From: Ramlibacter sp.
GTDB lineage: Bacteria > Pseudomonadota > Gammaproteobacteria > Burkholderiales > Burkholderiaceae_C
Direction of reading: 5' to 3'
Length of the DNA stretch: 6,006 nucleotides
Assembly (NCBI GenBank): GCA_021156245.1
Contig: JAJNBO010000179.1
Coordinates: 1-6,006 of the forward strand
The notes under the pieces were generated by a model. The model ran no database searches. It saw nothing but the letters and a program-made list of their open reading frames with translations, and was not told the DNA's origin. A program made the translations under genes and the position numbers. Below, piece after piece: positions 1 to 6,006 of the stretch; positions within the stretch are counted from its first letter, which is position 1; each line of letters begins with the position of its first letter.

Positions 1-1139
1 TCCATGAAAGCCTGGCACCGCAGCAACTGCTCCAGGCTCACGTACTCGTCCGGCTGGTGCGCCTGGACGATGCTGCCGGGGCCGCACACCACCGTGCGGA
101 TGCCGGCCTGCTTGAAGATGCCGGCCTCGGTGCCGAAGGCCACGTTGGTGGTCGCGCGCTCGCCGGCCAGGCGCAGCGCGAGGCGGGTCACGTCATCGTC
201 CACCGAACCCAGGAAGCTGGGGATCTCGCAGATCGTGTCGAAGCTGAAGCCGGTGTCCGGCGCCACCTTCTGCATCGCGGGCTCGAGCGAGCGCGCATAG
301 GCGACCACCTGCTCCTGCATCCGCCGCGCATCGGCGGTCGGCAGGTCGCGGAATTCATAGCGGAACTCGGCGTCGCGCGGCACCACGTTGTCGGCGATGC
401 CGCCATGGAACTGGCCGACGCTGGCCGTGGAGAACGGCACGTCGAAGCCCTCGTAGCGCGGCTCCTCGCGCTCGAAGGTTTCGGCCATGTCGCGCACGCG
501 GCCGACGACCCGCGCGGCCATCTCGATCGCGTTCACCGATTGCGGCGTCAACGACGAATGCGCCTCCTTGCCCCGCACGCAGCAGCGGTAGCGGTACACG
601 CCCTTGTGCGCGATGGCGGGCACCATGCTGGTGGGCTCGCCGACGATGCACGCCAGCGGCTGGATGCGCGCATCGCGCATGTCGGCGATCAGTTCCTTCA
701 CGCCGAAGCAGCCGATCTCCTCTTCGTAGCTGAAGGCGAAGTGGATCGCGAACGGCGCCTTGCTCGCCAGGAACAGCTCGGCATGCGCGACGGCGGTGGC
801 GATGAAGCCTTTCATGTCCGCCGATCCCCGGCCATAGAGGCGGCCGTCGCGGACGACCGCGCCCAGCGGATCCACTGACCAGTCCTGCCCGTCCCAGGGC
901 ACCGTGTCCGTGTGCCCGGAGAGGATGACCCCGGCCGGCTTGCCTTCGCCCAGCGTGGCGAACAGGTTCGCCTTGGTGCGCTCCGCGTTGTAGCTCAGCC
1001 GCGACTTCACGCCCAGGCGCGCGAGTTCGTCGCGGATGCAATGGATGAGATCGAGATTGGAGTTGGCGCTGACCGTGTTGAAACCCACCAGGGTGCGGGC
1101 GAGTTCCAGGGCGCGGGGCGTGGGGGAAGGGGCAGCCAT
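1..1139 (-). CDS. argE: Acetylornithine deacetylase (ArgE), M20 family metallohydrolase; C-terminus cut by window edge
   Basis: Predicted cytoplasmic enzyme that hydrolyses N2-acetyl-L-ornithine to ornithine and acetate in arginine synthesis, or deacetylates related N-acyl amino acids. The frame is open from an ATG at 1139 to the left edge, giving 379 visible residues; E. coli ArgE has about 383, so only a few residues and the stop should be missing. M20 motifs appear in order: SGHTDTVPWDG (metal ligand His76, with Asp78), GRGSADMKGF (bridging Asp108), SYEEEIGCFG (catalytic and ligand Glu pair near 140-141), VGEPTS (Glu168), the dimerisation-domain segment around KEAHSS (His194), FGTEAG (336-340) and CGPGSIVQAHQPDEYV with the last ligand His361. 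The start is preceded only by a weak GAG-type ribosome site. The gene is divergent from the M20D hydrolase. The ArgE family is clear; the exact substrate is less certain, because many Burkholderiales also make ornithine with ArgJ and carry several ArgE-like paralogues. Confidence 0.92.
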   Translation of the reverse strand, partial: MAAPSPTPRALELARTLVGFNTVSANSNLDLIHCIRDELARLGVKSRLSYNAERTKANLFATLGEGKPAGVILSGHTDTVPWDGQDWSVDPLGAVVRDGRLYGRGSADMKGFIATAVAHAELFLASKAPFAIHFAFSYEEEIGCFGVKELIADMRDARIQPLACIVGEPTSMVPAIAHKGVYRYRCCVRGKEAHSSLTPQSVNAIEMAARVVGRVRDMAETFEREEPRYEGFDVPFSTASVGQFHGGIADNVVPRDAEFRYEFRDLPTADARRMQEQVVAYARSLEPAMQKVAPDTGFSFDTICEIPSFLGSVDDDVTRLALRLAGERATTNVAFGTEAGIFKQAGIRTVVCGPGSIVQAHQPDEYVSLEQLLRCQAFM

Positions 1140-1231
1140 GCGCCATTCTCGCGGATTCCCCTCATAGGCACGTTCCTTGCGGGCTCGTACACTGGAAGAC
1201 TTCTCTCCCGCAGGCTCCCACCAAAGTTCCC
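1140..1231. promoter_or_regulatory. Divergent intergenic region between argE and the M20D hydrolase gene
   Basis: This 92-base gap separates two divergent start codons, so it must hold the promoters of both argE (leftward) and the hydrolase pair (rightward) unless they start inside coding sequence. I see no clear long inverted repeat that would mark an operator, no riboswitch-like structure and no small open reading frame with a ribosome site. Divergent layout makes shared regulation possible, but nothing in the sequence proves it. Confidence 0.6.
1165..1193 (+). promoter_or_regulatory. Possible sigma-70 promoter for the M20D/DUF2817 pair
   Basis: A -35-like TAGGCA (1165-1170, 4 of 6 matches to TTGACA) and a -10-like TACACT (1188-1193, 4 of 6 matches to TATAAT) are separated by exactly 17 bases. 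Transcription would begin near 1200 and leave a leader of roughly 30 nucleotides before the ATG at 1232. The placement is sensible, but matches of this quality also arise by chance, so this is a candidate only. Confidence 0.3.
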
Positions 1232-2428
1232 ATGAAGCTCCTGGACTCCATCGTCACCGAGGCCGCGTCCATCGTCGCGGTGCGCCGCGACATCCACGCC
1301 CATCCCGAACTCTGCTTCCAGGAAGTGCGCACCGCCGACCTGGTGGCCTCCAAGCTCACCGAATGGGGCATCCCCATCCACCGTGGCATGGGCAAGACCG
1401 GCGTCGTCGGCATCGTCAAGAACGGGACGTCGTCCCGCGCCATCGGCCTGCGCGCCGACATGGACGCCCTGCCCATGCAGGAGTTCAACACCTTCGCGCA
1501 CGCCAGCAAGCATGCGGGCAAGATGCACGCATGCGGCCACGACGGCCACACCGCCATGCTGCTCGCCGCCGCGCAGCACTTCGCGAAGAACCGCAACTTC
1601 GACGGCACCGTCTACCTGATCTTCCAGCCCGCCGAGGAAGGCGGCGGCGGCGCGCGCGAGATGATGCGCGACGGCCTCTTCGAGAAGTTCCCGATGGAGG
1701 CGGTGTTCGGCATGCACAACTGGCCGGGCTCGCAGATCGGCAGGTTCGCCGTCAGCCCCGGCCCGGTGATGGCCTCGACCTCCGAGTTCAAGATCACCAT
1801 CCGCGGCAAGGGCAGCCACGGCGCCATGCCGCACCTGGGCATCGACCCGGTGCCGGTCGCCTGCCAGATGGTGCAGGCCTTCCAGACCATCATCAGCCGC
1901 AACAAGAAGCCGATCGACGCGGGCGTGGTCTCCGTCACGATGATCCATGCCGGCGAGGCCACCAACGTGGTGCCGGACAGCTGCGAGCTGCAGGGCACCG
2001 TGCGCACCTTCAGCACCGAGGTGCTGGACCTGATCCAGAAGCGCATGCAGCAGATCGCCGAACACACCTGCGCAGCGCACGACGCCGTCTGCGAGTTCGA
2101 GTTCGTGCGCAACTACCCGCCCACCATCAATTCGCGCGAGGAAGCGGAGTTCGCCCGCAAGGTGATGGCCTCCATCGTTGGCGAGGCCAACGTGCTGGTG
2201 CAGGAGCCCACCATGGGCGCCGAGGACTTCGCGTACATGCTCGAGGCCAAGCCCGGCGCGTACTGCTTCATCGCCAACGGCGACGGCTCGCATCGCGAGA
2301 TGGGCCATGGCGCCGGCCCCTGCATGCTGCACAACCCCAGCTACGACTTCAACGACGACCTGATCCCGCTGGGCGCCACCTACTGGGTGCGCCTGGCGGA
2401 AGAATGGCTCGCCAAGGGCAGCCGGTGA
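1232..2428 (+). CDS. M20D family amidohydrolase, hippurate hydrolase / N-acyl-amino-acid aminoacylase type
   Basis: A 398-residue predicted cytoplasmic metalloenzyme that hydrolyses the amide bond of N-acyl amino acids such as hippurate or N-acetyl amino acids, releasing the amino acid. The length is normal for the family. Visible motifs in order: RRDIHAHPEL (18-27), RADMDALPMQE (74-84), HACGHDGHTAML (99-110) with metal ligands Cys101 and His103, FQPAEEGGGGA (131-141) with catalytic and ligand Glu135/136, GMHNWPG (160-166) with ligand His162, the lid segment GKGSHGAMPH (192-201), MGAEDFAYM (328-336) and LHNPSYDFND (366-375) with His367. The start is fixed by the usual M20D N-terminus beginning at this Met, although the ATG lacks a recognisable Shine-Dalgarno sequence. 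The stop overlaps the GTG start of the next gene by four bases, so the two genes form one operon. HipO-like paralogues are numerous and substrate cannot be read from sequence, so I give no symbol. Confidence 0.93.
   Translation: MKLLDSIVTEAASIVAVRRDIHAHPELCFQEVRTADLVASKLTEWGIPIHRGMGKTGVVGIVKNGTSSRAIGLRADMDALPMQEFNTFAHASKHAGKMHACGHDGHTAMLLAAAQHFAKNRNFDGTVYLIFQPAEEGGGGAREMMRDGLFEKFPMEAVFGMHNWPGSQIGRFAVSPGPVMASTSEFKITIRGKGSHGAMPHLGIDPVPVACQMVQAFQTIISRNKKPIDAGVVSVTMIHAGEATNVVPDSCELQGTVRTFSTEVLDLIQKRMQQIAEHTCAAHDAVCEFEFVRNYPPTINSREEAEFARKVMASIVGEANVLVQEPTMGAEDFAYMLEAKPGAYCFIANGDGSHREMGHGAGPCMLHNPSYDFNDDLIPLGATYWVRLAEEWLAKGSR
2414..2418 (+). promoter_or_regulatory. Ribosome binding site that fixes the GTG start of the DUF2817 gene
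   Basis: AAGGG lies inside the last codons of the M20D hydrolase gene, six bases before the GTG at 2425. It supports that GTG as the true start rather than any upstream codon of the long open frame, and it supports translational coupling across the GTGA overlap. Confidence 0.6.
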
Positions 2429-3522
2429 GCGGGGCGGCGTCCGCGTTCTCGGCCAGCTACGCCGAGGCGCGGCGGAAGTTCCTGCAGGCCGCGGAGGAAG
2501 CCGGCCTGGCGGTGGAGGCAAAGGCGCATCCGCTGCCCGGCCTGGAAGGCGAGCCGCTCGCCATGGACGTGGCGCGGGACGGGCACCCCAGCGCGTCCCG
2601 GCTGCTGATCCTCACCAGCGCCTGCCACGGCGTCGAAGGTTATTGCGGCAGCGGCGTGCAGGTGGATGCCCTGCGTGACGCGGCTGCCCGCGCGCGCGCC
2701 GCCGATGCCGGCGTCGCGGTGCTGTACATCCACGGCCTCAACCCGTTCGGCTTCTCGCACTTCCGGCGCACGACGCACGAGAACATCGACCTGAACCGCA
2801 ACTTCCACGACTTCTCGGCGCCGCTGCCGCAGAACGTGGACTACCGCGAGCTGCACCCGCTGCTGGTTCCCCCCGAGTGGCCGCCGTCCGCGCAGAACAC
2901 GCAGGCCATCCAGGCCTACGTCGCGAAGCACGGCGAGAAGGCTTACCAGTCCGCGATCTCCCGCGGCCAGTACGAATTCGCCGATGGCCTGTTCTATGGC
3001 GGCAACGCGCCGAGCTGGAGCAACCTGGCGCTGCGCGAGGTGCTGCGCACGCACGGCCGCCGGGCCGGCCGCATCGCATGGATCGACGTGCACACCGGGC
3101 TGGGCCCCAGCGGCCTGGGTGAACGCATCTACGCCGGCCGCGACAGCGCGGCCTGCGTCGCGCGCGCTCGCTCCTGGTGGGCGGGCGAAGGGCGGACCCC
3201 CGTGACGTCGATTTACGACGGCTCGTCCACGTCCGCTTTCCTGACCGGGATGATGTTCACCGCCGCCTACGACGAATGTCCGCAGGCGGAATACACCGGC
3301 ATGGCGCTGGAATACGGGACGGTGCCGGTCATGGAGACCTTCCAGGCCTTGCGCGGCGAGCAGTGGTTGAACCGGCATCCCGACGCGCCCGCCGATGTCG
3401 CCGCGAAAATCCGCGCCGACATGTTCAAGGCGTTCTACACCGACACGGATGCCTGGCGCGAACAGGTCCTGGCGCAGGCGCGCGAGGCGACGAAGCAGGC
3501 GGTCGAAGGGTTGGCGGGCTAG
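2425..3522 (+). CDS. DUF2817 / M14-like zinc carboxypeptidase or deacylase
   Basis: A 365-residue predicted zinc hydrolase of the DUF2817 group, related to M14 carboxypeptidases and the succinylglutamate desuccinylase/aspartoacylase branch. Visible sites: [11 protein letters not shown] (67-76) with presumed zinc ligands His68 and Glu71; [13 protein letters not shown] (118-130) with the Asn-Arg pair 124-125 expected to hold the substrate carboxylate; [10 protein letters not shown] (221-230) with the third zinc ligand His223; and ALEYGT (294-299) with presumed catalytic Glu296. All core residues are present. There is no signal peptide or membrane segment, so it should be cytoplasmic. The open frame extends far upstream, but that part is an out-of-frame shadow of the M20D gene; the GTG at 2425, with AAGGG six bases upstream, is the supported start. 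It overlaps the upstream stop by four bases, and its own TAG interlocks with the stop of coaX. No substrate is known to me for this family; a deacylase or peptidase acting on small amino-acid conjugates is an inference from the fold and the partner gene. Confidence 0.88.
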   Translation: MSGAASAFSASYAEARRKFLQAAEEAGLAVEAKAHPLPGLEGEPLAMDVARDGHPSASRLLILTSACHGVEGYCGSGVQVDALRDAAARARAADAGVAVLYIHGLNPFGFSHFRRTTHENIDLNRNFHDFSAPLPQNVDYRELHPLLVPPEWPPSAQNTQAIQAYVAKHGEKAYQSAISRGQYEFADGLFYGGNAPSWSNLALREVLRTHGRRAGRIAWIDVHTGLGPSGLGERIYAGRDSAACVARARSWWAGEGRTPVTSIYDGSSTSAFLTGMMFTAAYDECPQAEYTGMALEYGTVPVMETFQALRGEQWLNRHPDAPADVAAKIRADMFKAFYTDTDAWREQVLAQAREATKQAVEGLAG

Positions 3523-4292
3523 TTGGCCGCCGCGCGCGCCTGCGCGATCACCAGCAGCCCGTCGAAGATCAGGCTCTCCAGCAGCTCGAAGCGCACCGAC
3601 ATGTGCGGCGCCATCTTCCAGCCCGCGCCGCCGGTCATGTAGCACGCCGGCTCGGCGCCGCAATGCCGGCGCACGTGCTGCACCATCCGCTCGATCGCGC
3701 CCGCGATGGCGAAAGTGCCGCCGCTGGTGAGCGCGTCGCTGGTGTTGGTGGGGAAGTCGCGCACCTCGCCGGTGGGCACGTGCAAGCCGGCGGTGCCGCT
3801 TTCCAGCGCGCGCAGCATGATCCCGTGCCCCGGCAGGATCAGTCCGCCCAGGAAGCGGCCGTCCCCGTCGACCGCTTCGACGGTGACCGCGGTTCCCACC
3901 ATCACCACCACCATGGGGCGGGGCGGGCCGGAGGCCAGCACGCGGTGGCGCGCGCCGATCATCGCCACCCAGCGGTCGGCCCCCAGCCGCGTGGGATGGT
4001 CGTAGCCATTGACGATGCCGGCTTCGGCCGCGCTCGGCACGACCCAGTGCGCGGGCACGTCCCAGAGCTCCTCCATCTGTTCCTCGACGCGCCGCTTCAC
4101 CGCGTCGCCGGCCACGCAGCAGCCCAGCATGCGCTCGGGACGCGCCAGCCGCGACCACTCGCCGTCGGCCAGCTTGTCGATGTTCTCCAGGAACTCTGCG
4201 CCGCCCGCCAGGGGCTGCTCTCCCTCGGCCGCAGTGGCGTAAACCGCCCATTTCAGGCGCGTATTGCCGATGTCGATCGCCAGGAAGGTCAT
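3519..4292 (-). CDS. coaX: Type III pantothenate kinase (CoaX)
   Basis: A 257-residue cytoplasmic enzyme of the ASKHA fold that uses ATP to phosphorylate pantothenate to 4'-phosphopantothenate, the first step of coenzyme A synthesis. Family knowledge: type III enzymes work as homodimers, need a monovalent cation and are not inhibited by CoA. Motifs: the N-terminal phosphate loop [11 protein letters not shown] (5-15, Asp7), [11 protein letters not shown] (104-114, catalytic Asp106), [19 protein letters not shown] (132-150) leading into LILPG (151-155), and GGAGW near 221-225. The start is the ATG directly before [10 protein letters not shown]; the frame is open upstream but lacks family similarity there, and no strong Shine-Dalgarno sequence precedes the ATG. 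The position before GTA that is Asp in many relatives is Met131 here. The gene lies 34 bases downstream of the helical-protein gene and may depend on it for transcription or translation. Its stop overlaps that of the convergent DUF2817 gene. Confidence 0.95.
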   Translation of the reverse strand: MTFLAIDIGNTRLKWAVYATAAEGEQPLAGGAEFLENIDKLADGEWSRLARPERMLGCCVAGDAVKRRVEEQMEELWDVPAHWVVPSAAEAGIVNGYDHPTRLGADRWVAMIGARHRVLASGPPRPMVVVMVGTAVTVEAVDGDGRFLGGLILPGHGIMLRALESGTAGLHVPTGEVRDFPTNTSDALTSGGTFAIAGAIERMVQHVRRHCGAEPACYMTGGAGWKMAPHMSVRFELLESLIFDGLLVIAQARAAAN

Positions 4293-4326
4293 GGGAAGAC
4301 GGACTCGCGCCGACGCAGGCCGCGCG

Positions 4327-5259
4327 TCAGCTTGCAGCCTGCAAGGGCGCCTGCAACGCGGCGAGCTCCTGCGCGAGCGTGCGCTCCTGCGCCGCCAGGG
4401 CACTGCAGTCCCTGCCGGCCTGCTCCAGCGCGGCCTGCAAGGCGGCGTGCACCGACCGGGCCGCAGAGACGCCTCGGCTGGCGGCGCCGGTGGCGGCGCT
4501 TTCCTCCACGACGCCGCCGACGGTCGTGCGCCAGGTCTGCCATTCACCGGTCAGCGCCTGCTGCACGGAATCGAGCACCGAGGCACGGCTGCGCGCCGCG
4601 GCCTTGCAACGCTCCGCGGCCTGCTGCACCGCCGTGCTGGCCGAGCGCAGCTGCTTGAGCCGGGCCACCAGGAGTTCGCAGCGCGCCGAGTCCTCGCGCC
4701 ACTGCGCCTGGGCGGCGTCGTCACCGCCTGCCGCTTCCCGGGCCTTCAGCTGGTTGCGCATGTCCTGCAGCCAGCGGGCGCCCTGCTCCATGATCTTCTC
4801 GATGGCGCGCAGCTCCACCTCGAACTCCATCAGCGTGCGCTCGGTGATCGGCGCCTGCGCCTGGTGCTTCCGGGCCAGCGACCGCACCTCGTCGGCGAGG
4901 TCTTCGCCGGCGCGGCCAATGCGCTCGTATTGCATCTTGAAGCCGGCGGCGGCCTCCTTGCCCCTGCCGGTGGCCCGCGCCAGCCAGCCCTTGGGCTCGA
5001 CCAGCGCGAAGTCGAGCTGCGCGACCGCGCCGCCCAAGGCGTCCGCGGCCACGCGGACACCGTCATAGCTTCGCTCCGCGACCTGCGCCTCGAGCTGGCC
5101 GCGCAGGTCGGCGAGCCGCCGCACGTGGCCGCTGCCGGCGTCCGCGGCGAGCTGGTCCAGCCATGCCGCCGGCGAAGTGCCTTCCTTGGGACGCACCTTG
5201 AGCTGCGCCAGCTTGGCCGGCGTCATCAGGGAGGCGGTGCGGTCTTCGGTGTCGCTCAT
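4327..5259 (-). CDS. Alpha-helical, coiled-coil-rich protein of unknown function, possibly TelA-like
   Basis: A 310-residue soluble protein that I cannot assign firmly. It has no signal peptide and no membrane segment and is rich in Ala, Gln, Glu, Arg and Leu with heptad-like spacing over most of residues 45-310, pointing to long helices or coiled coils. A central stretch, [20 protein letters not shown] (88-107) followed by [18 protein letters not shown] (108-125), resembles the part of TelA/KlaA toxic-anion-resistance proteins where a Gly-Trp/Phe-Leu-basic loop precedes a Tyr-Glu-containing long helix; the next helices (about 138-172) continue in that style. The match is by eye and remote. 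The ATG at 5259 is the only Met start near the beginning of the coding-like sequence; no strong ribosome site is seen. The C-terminus ends in a low-complexity [10 protein letters not shown] repeat. It sits between a LuxR regulator and coaX on the same strand. A tellurite role is not implied; TelA-type proteins often work in envelope stress or have unknown roles. Confidence 0.82.
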   Translation of the reverse strand: MSDTEDRTASLMTPAKLAQLKVRPKEGTSPAAWLDQLAADAGSGHVRRLADLRGQLEAQVAERSYDGVRVAADALGGAVAQLDFALVEPKGWLARATGRGKEAAAGFKMQYERIGRAGEDLADEVRSLARKHQAQAPITERTLMEFEVELRAIEKIMEQGARWLQDMRNQLKAREAAGGDDAAQAQWREDSARCELLVARLKQLRSASTAVQQAAERCKAAARSRASVLDSVQQALTGEWQTWRTTVGGVVEESAATGAASRGVSAARSVHAALQAALEQAGRDCSALAAQERTLAQELAALQAPLQAAS

Positions 5260-5324
5260 GGCCGCAATGGTAATCGTCCAGCCCAGCCGCGGATACAAGC
5301 AATTCAGGCGAGGCGCCCGGGTCC

Positions 5325-5993
5325 CTAGATCGCGCCGAGCCAGCAGGCGCGCTGGATGGCGGCCATCTTGTTGTCCACCTTCAGCTTGCTCATGGCATTG
5401 GCCAGGTGGTAGTTGACGGTGCGCTCGGTGCAATGCAGCGTCAGCGCGCTCTGGCGCGCAGTCAGGCCGCGGAACGCCAGTTCCAGGCATTCGCGCTCGC
5501 GCGGGCTCAACATCGAGCGGGCGGTGGCGATGGAGCGCTTGACCAGCGGCCAGATGTTCAGGGCCGACCAGGCCAGCATGGCGGCTTCGGCGCGGCCGGT
5601 CAGCTCGCGCGGGCTGAACATGAAGCATTCGAAGGCCCGGCCCGCCGGCAGCGAGAACTCGACCCGCACCACCGTCTGGAACCCGTGCGCCAGCCACAGC
5701 AGCCGCCACCGGCTGGTGCGCTGGGGGTCGGACTTGCCGATGGTCTGCCAGGCAACGAGCGGAGCGTCCGAGTCCCGCCAGCGCGCGCCGAAGTCGCTGC
5801 TCTCGGCCAGGGCGGCCGCCGCCTCGCCCACGACGGGCGGATGCACCGCCACCACCTGGCGGTCCTCGCTCTGGCCGAAAGGGTCCGGTCCGAGCACGAC
5901 CACGGCCTCCACCGAGAACTCGCGCAATGCCGCCACCCAGTCGCTGAGGATCCCGTCCAGGCTGACACTGTCAAAGTTAACAGGGATCCCCAT
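5325..5993 (-). CDS. LuxR-family transcriptional regulator with an atypical autoinducer-type sensor domain
   Basis: A 222-residue predicted DNA-binding regulator. The C-terminal part (161-222) is a clear LuxR helix-turn-helix: LSPRERECLELAFRG (162-176) carries the three hallmark residues Glu166, Leu170 and Gly176, followed by the recognition helix region CTERTVNYHLANAMSKLKV (188-206) and DNKMAAIQRACWLG (207-220), the form typical of quorum-sensing LuxR proteins. Residues 1-160 resemble a short autoinducer-binding domain, with a segment around AHGFQTVVRVEFSLP (102-116) and a connecting helix LTGRAEAAMLAWSALNIW (131-148), but the usual WxxxY and Asp-Pro ligand-pocket pattern is not apparent in order. 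It lacks the receiver domain of a response regulator. No luxI synthase gene is in view. The ATG at 5993 is chosen with a weak GGA ribosome site; the frame stays open to the right edge, so a start beyond 6006 is possible. It lies 65 bases upstream of the helical-protein gene with no clear terminator between, so read-through or local regulation is possible. Confidence 0.88.
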   Translation of the reverse strand: MGIPVNFDSVSLDGILSDWVAALREFSVEAVVVLGPDPFGQSEDRQVVAVHPPVVGEAAAALAESSDFGARWRDSDAPLVAWQTIGKSDPQRTSRWRLLWLAHGFQTVVRVEFSLPAGRAFECFMFSPRELTGRAEAAMLAWSALNIWPLVKRSIATARSMLSPRERECLELAFRGLTARQSALTLHCTERTVNYHLANAMSKLKVDNKMAAIQRACWLGAI

Positions 5994-6006
5994 GAGTGTC
6001 CGTTTG

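Noticed and set aside
1177..2424. Extended N-terminus for the DUF2817 gene (781-codon open frame)
   Set aside because: This portion is an Arg/His-rich out-of-frame reading of the M20D gene; the GTG at 2425 has a ribosome site and gives a normal-length protein.
1007..2521. Long minus-strand open frame (504 codons) opposite the M20D gene
   Set aside because: Its translation is Gly/Ala/His/Arg/Val-rich low-complexity sequence without family features, as expected for the antisense of a GC-rich gene whose plus-strand product has complete M20D motifs.
3896..3916. A run of CAC/CAT codons followed by CCATGG that looks like a cloned hexahistidine tag
   Set aside because: In the true frame on the minus strand these bases encode the natural MVVVMV strand of CoaX; the His run exists only in an antisense frame.
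2380..4251. Long minus-strand open frame (623 codons) spanning the DUF2817 gene and coaX
   Set aside because: It runs antisense to DUF2817 and out of frame over coaX; both real genes have intact catalytic motifs, so this is a GC-driven shadow.
4331..4345. Palindrome CTTGCAG-C-CTGCAAG, with a further CCTGCAA copy at 4350-4356
   Set aside because: A one-base spacer cannot form a hairpin loop of this length, and the repeats follow from the Leu-Gln-Ala codons of the low-complexity C-terminus of the helical protein.
3177..4658. Long plus-strand open frame (493 codons) opposite coaX
   Set aside because: No domain features; it is the antisense of coaX and the end of the helical-protein gene.
5260..5324. 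Possible terminator or promoter between the LuxR gene and the helical-protein gene
   Set aside because: Only a four-base GGCG/CGCC stem without a T-run, and -35/-10 candidates with three of six matches each, were found; neither is good enough to annotate.
5964..6000. Inverted hexamers GACACT/AGTGTC flanking the LuxR gene start, around GTTAAC and GGGATCCC palindromes
   Set aside because: Six-base arms separated by 25 bases and short even palindromes are expected by chance; there is no extended dyad resembling a lux box.

Overview
The window is very GC-rich with strongly GC-biased third codon positions. It carries bacterial housekeeping and regulatory genes that read most like a betaproteobacterium of the order Burkholderiales, probably a Comamonadaceae member such as the Ramlibacter/Variovorax group. 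That placement is inferred from protein sequence style and gene content; no marker gene is present. Six protein-coding genes fill almost all of the window. I see no rRNA, tRNA, CRISPR array, insertion sequence, phage gene or attachment site, and no gene-free stretch longer than about 92 bases.

Left part (1-3522): a minus-strand acetylornithine deacetylase gene (argE), cut by the left edge only a few codons before its expected end, diverges across a 92-base gap from a plus-strand pair. The pair is an M20D amidohydrolase of the hippurate hydrolase/aminoacylase type and a DUF2817 M14-like zinc carboxypeptidase/deacylase. The second pair gene starts on a GTG that overlaps the stop codon of the first (GTGA), with a good Shine-Dalgarno sequence, so the two are almost certainly one translationally coupled unit. 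All three proteins are predicted metal-dependent hydrolases of amide bonds in N-acyl amino acids or small peptides, which suggests a local theme of amino-acid deacylation or salvage.

Right part (3519-5993): three minus-strand genes, in transcription order a LuxR-type regulator, an alpha-helical protein with weak TelA-like features, and coaX (type III pantothenate kinase, first step of coenzyme A synthesis). The helical-protein gene and coaX are 34 bases apart and may be co-transcribed; the regulator is 65 bases upstream of the helical-protein gene. The plus-strand pair and coaX converge, and their TAG stop codons interlock on one CTAG, leaving no room for an intergenic terminator.

Overall this looks like an ordinary chromosomal region, and I found no convincing evidence of an undescribed system. 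The points most worth a second look are the atypical sensor half of the LuxR protein, the unassigned helical protein next to coaX, the metallohydrolase cluster, and a non-acidic residue in a usually acidic position of CoaX.
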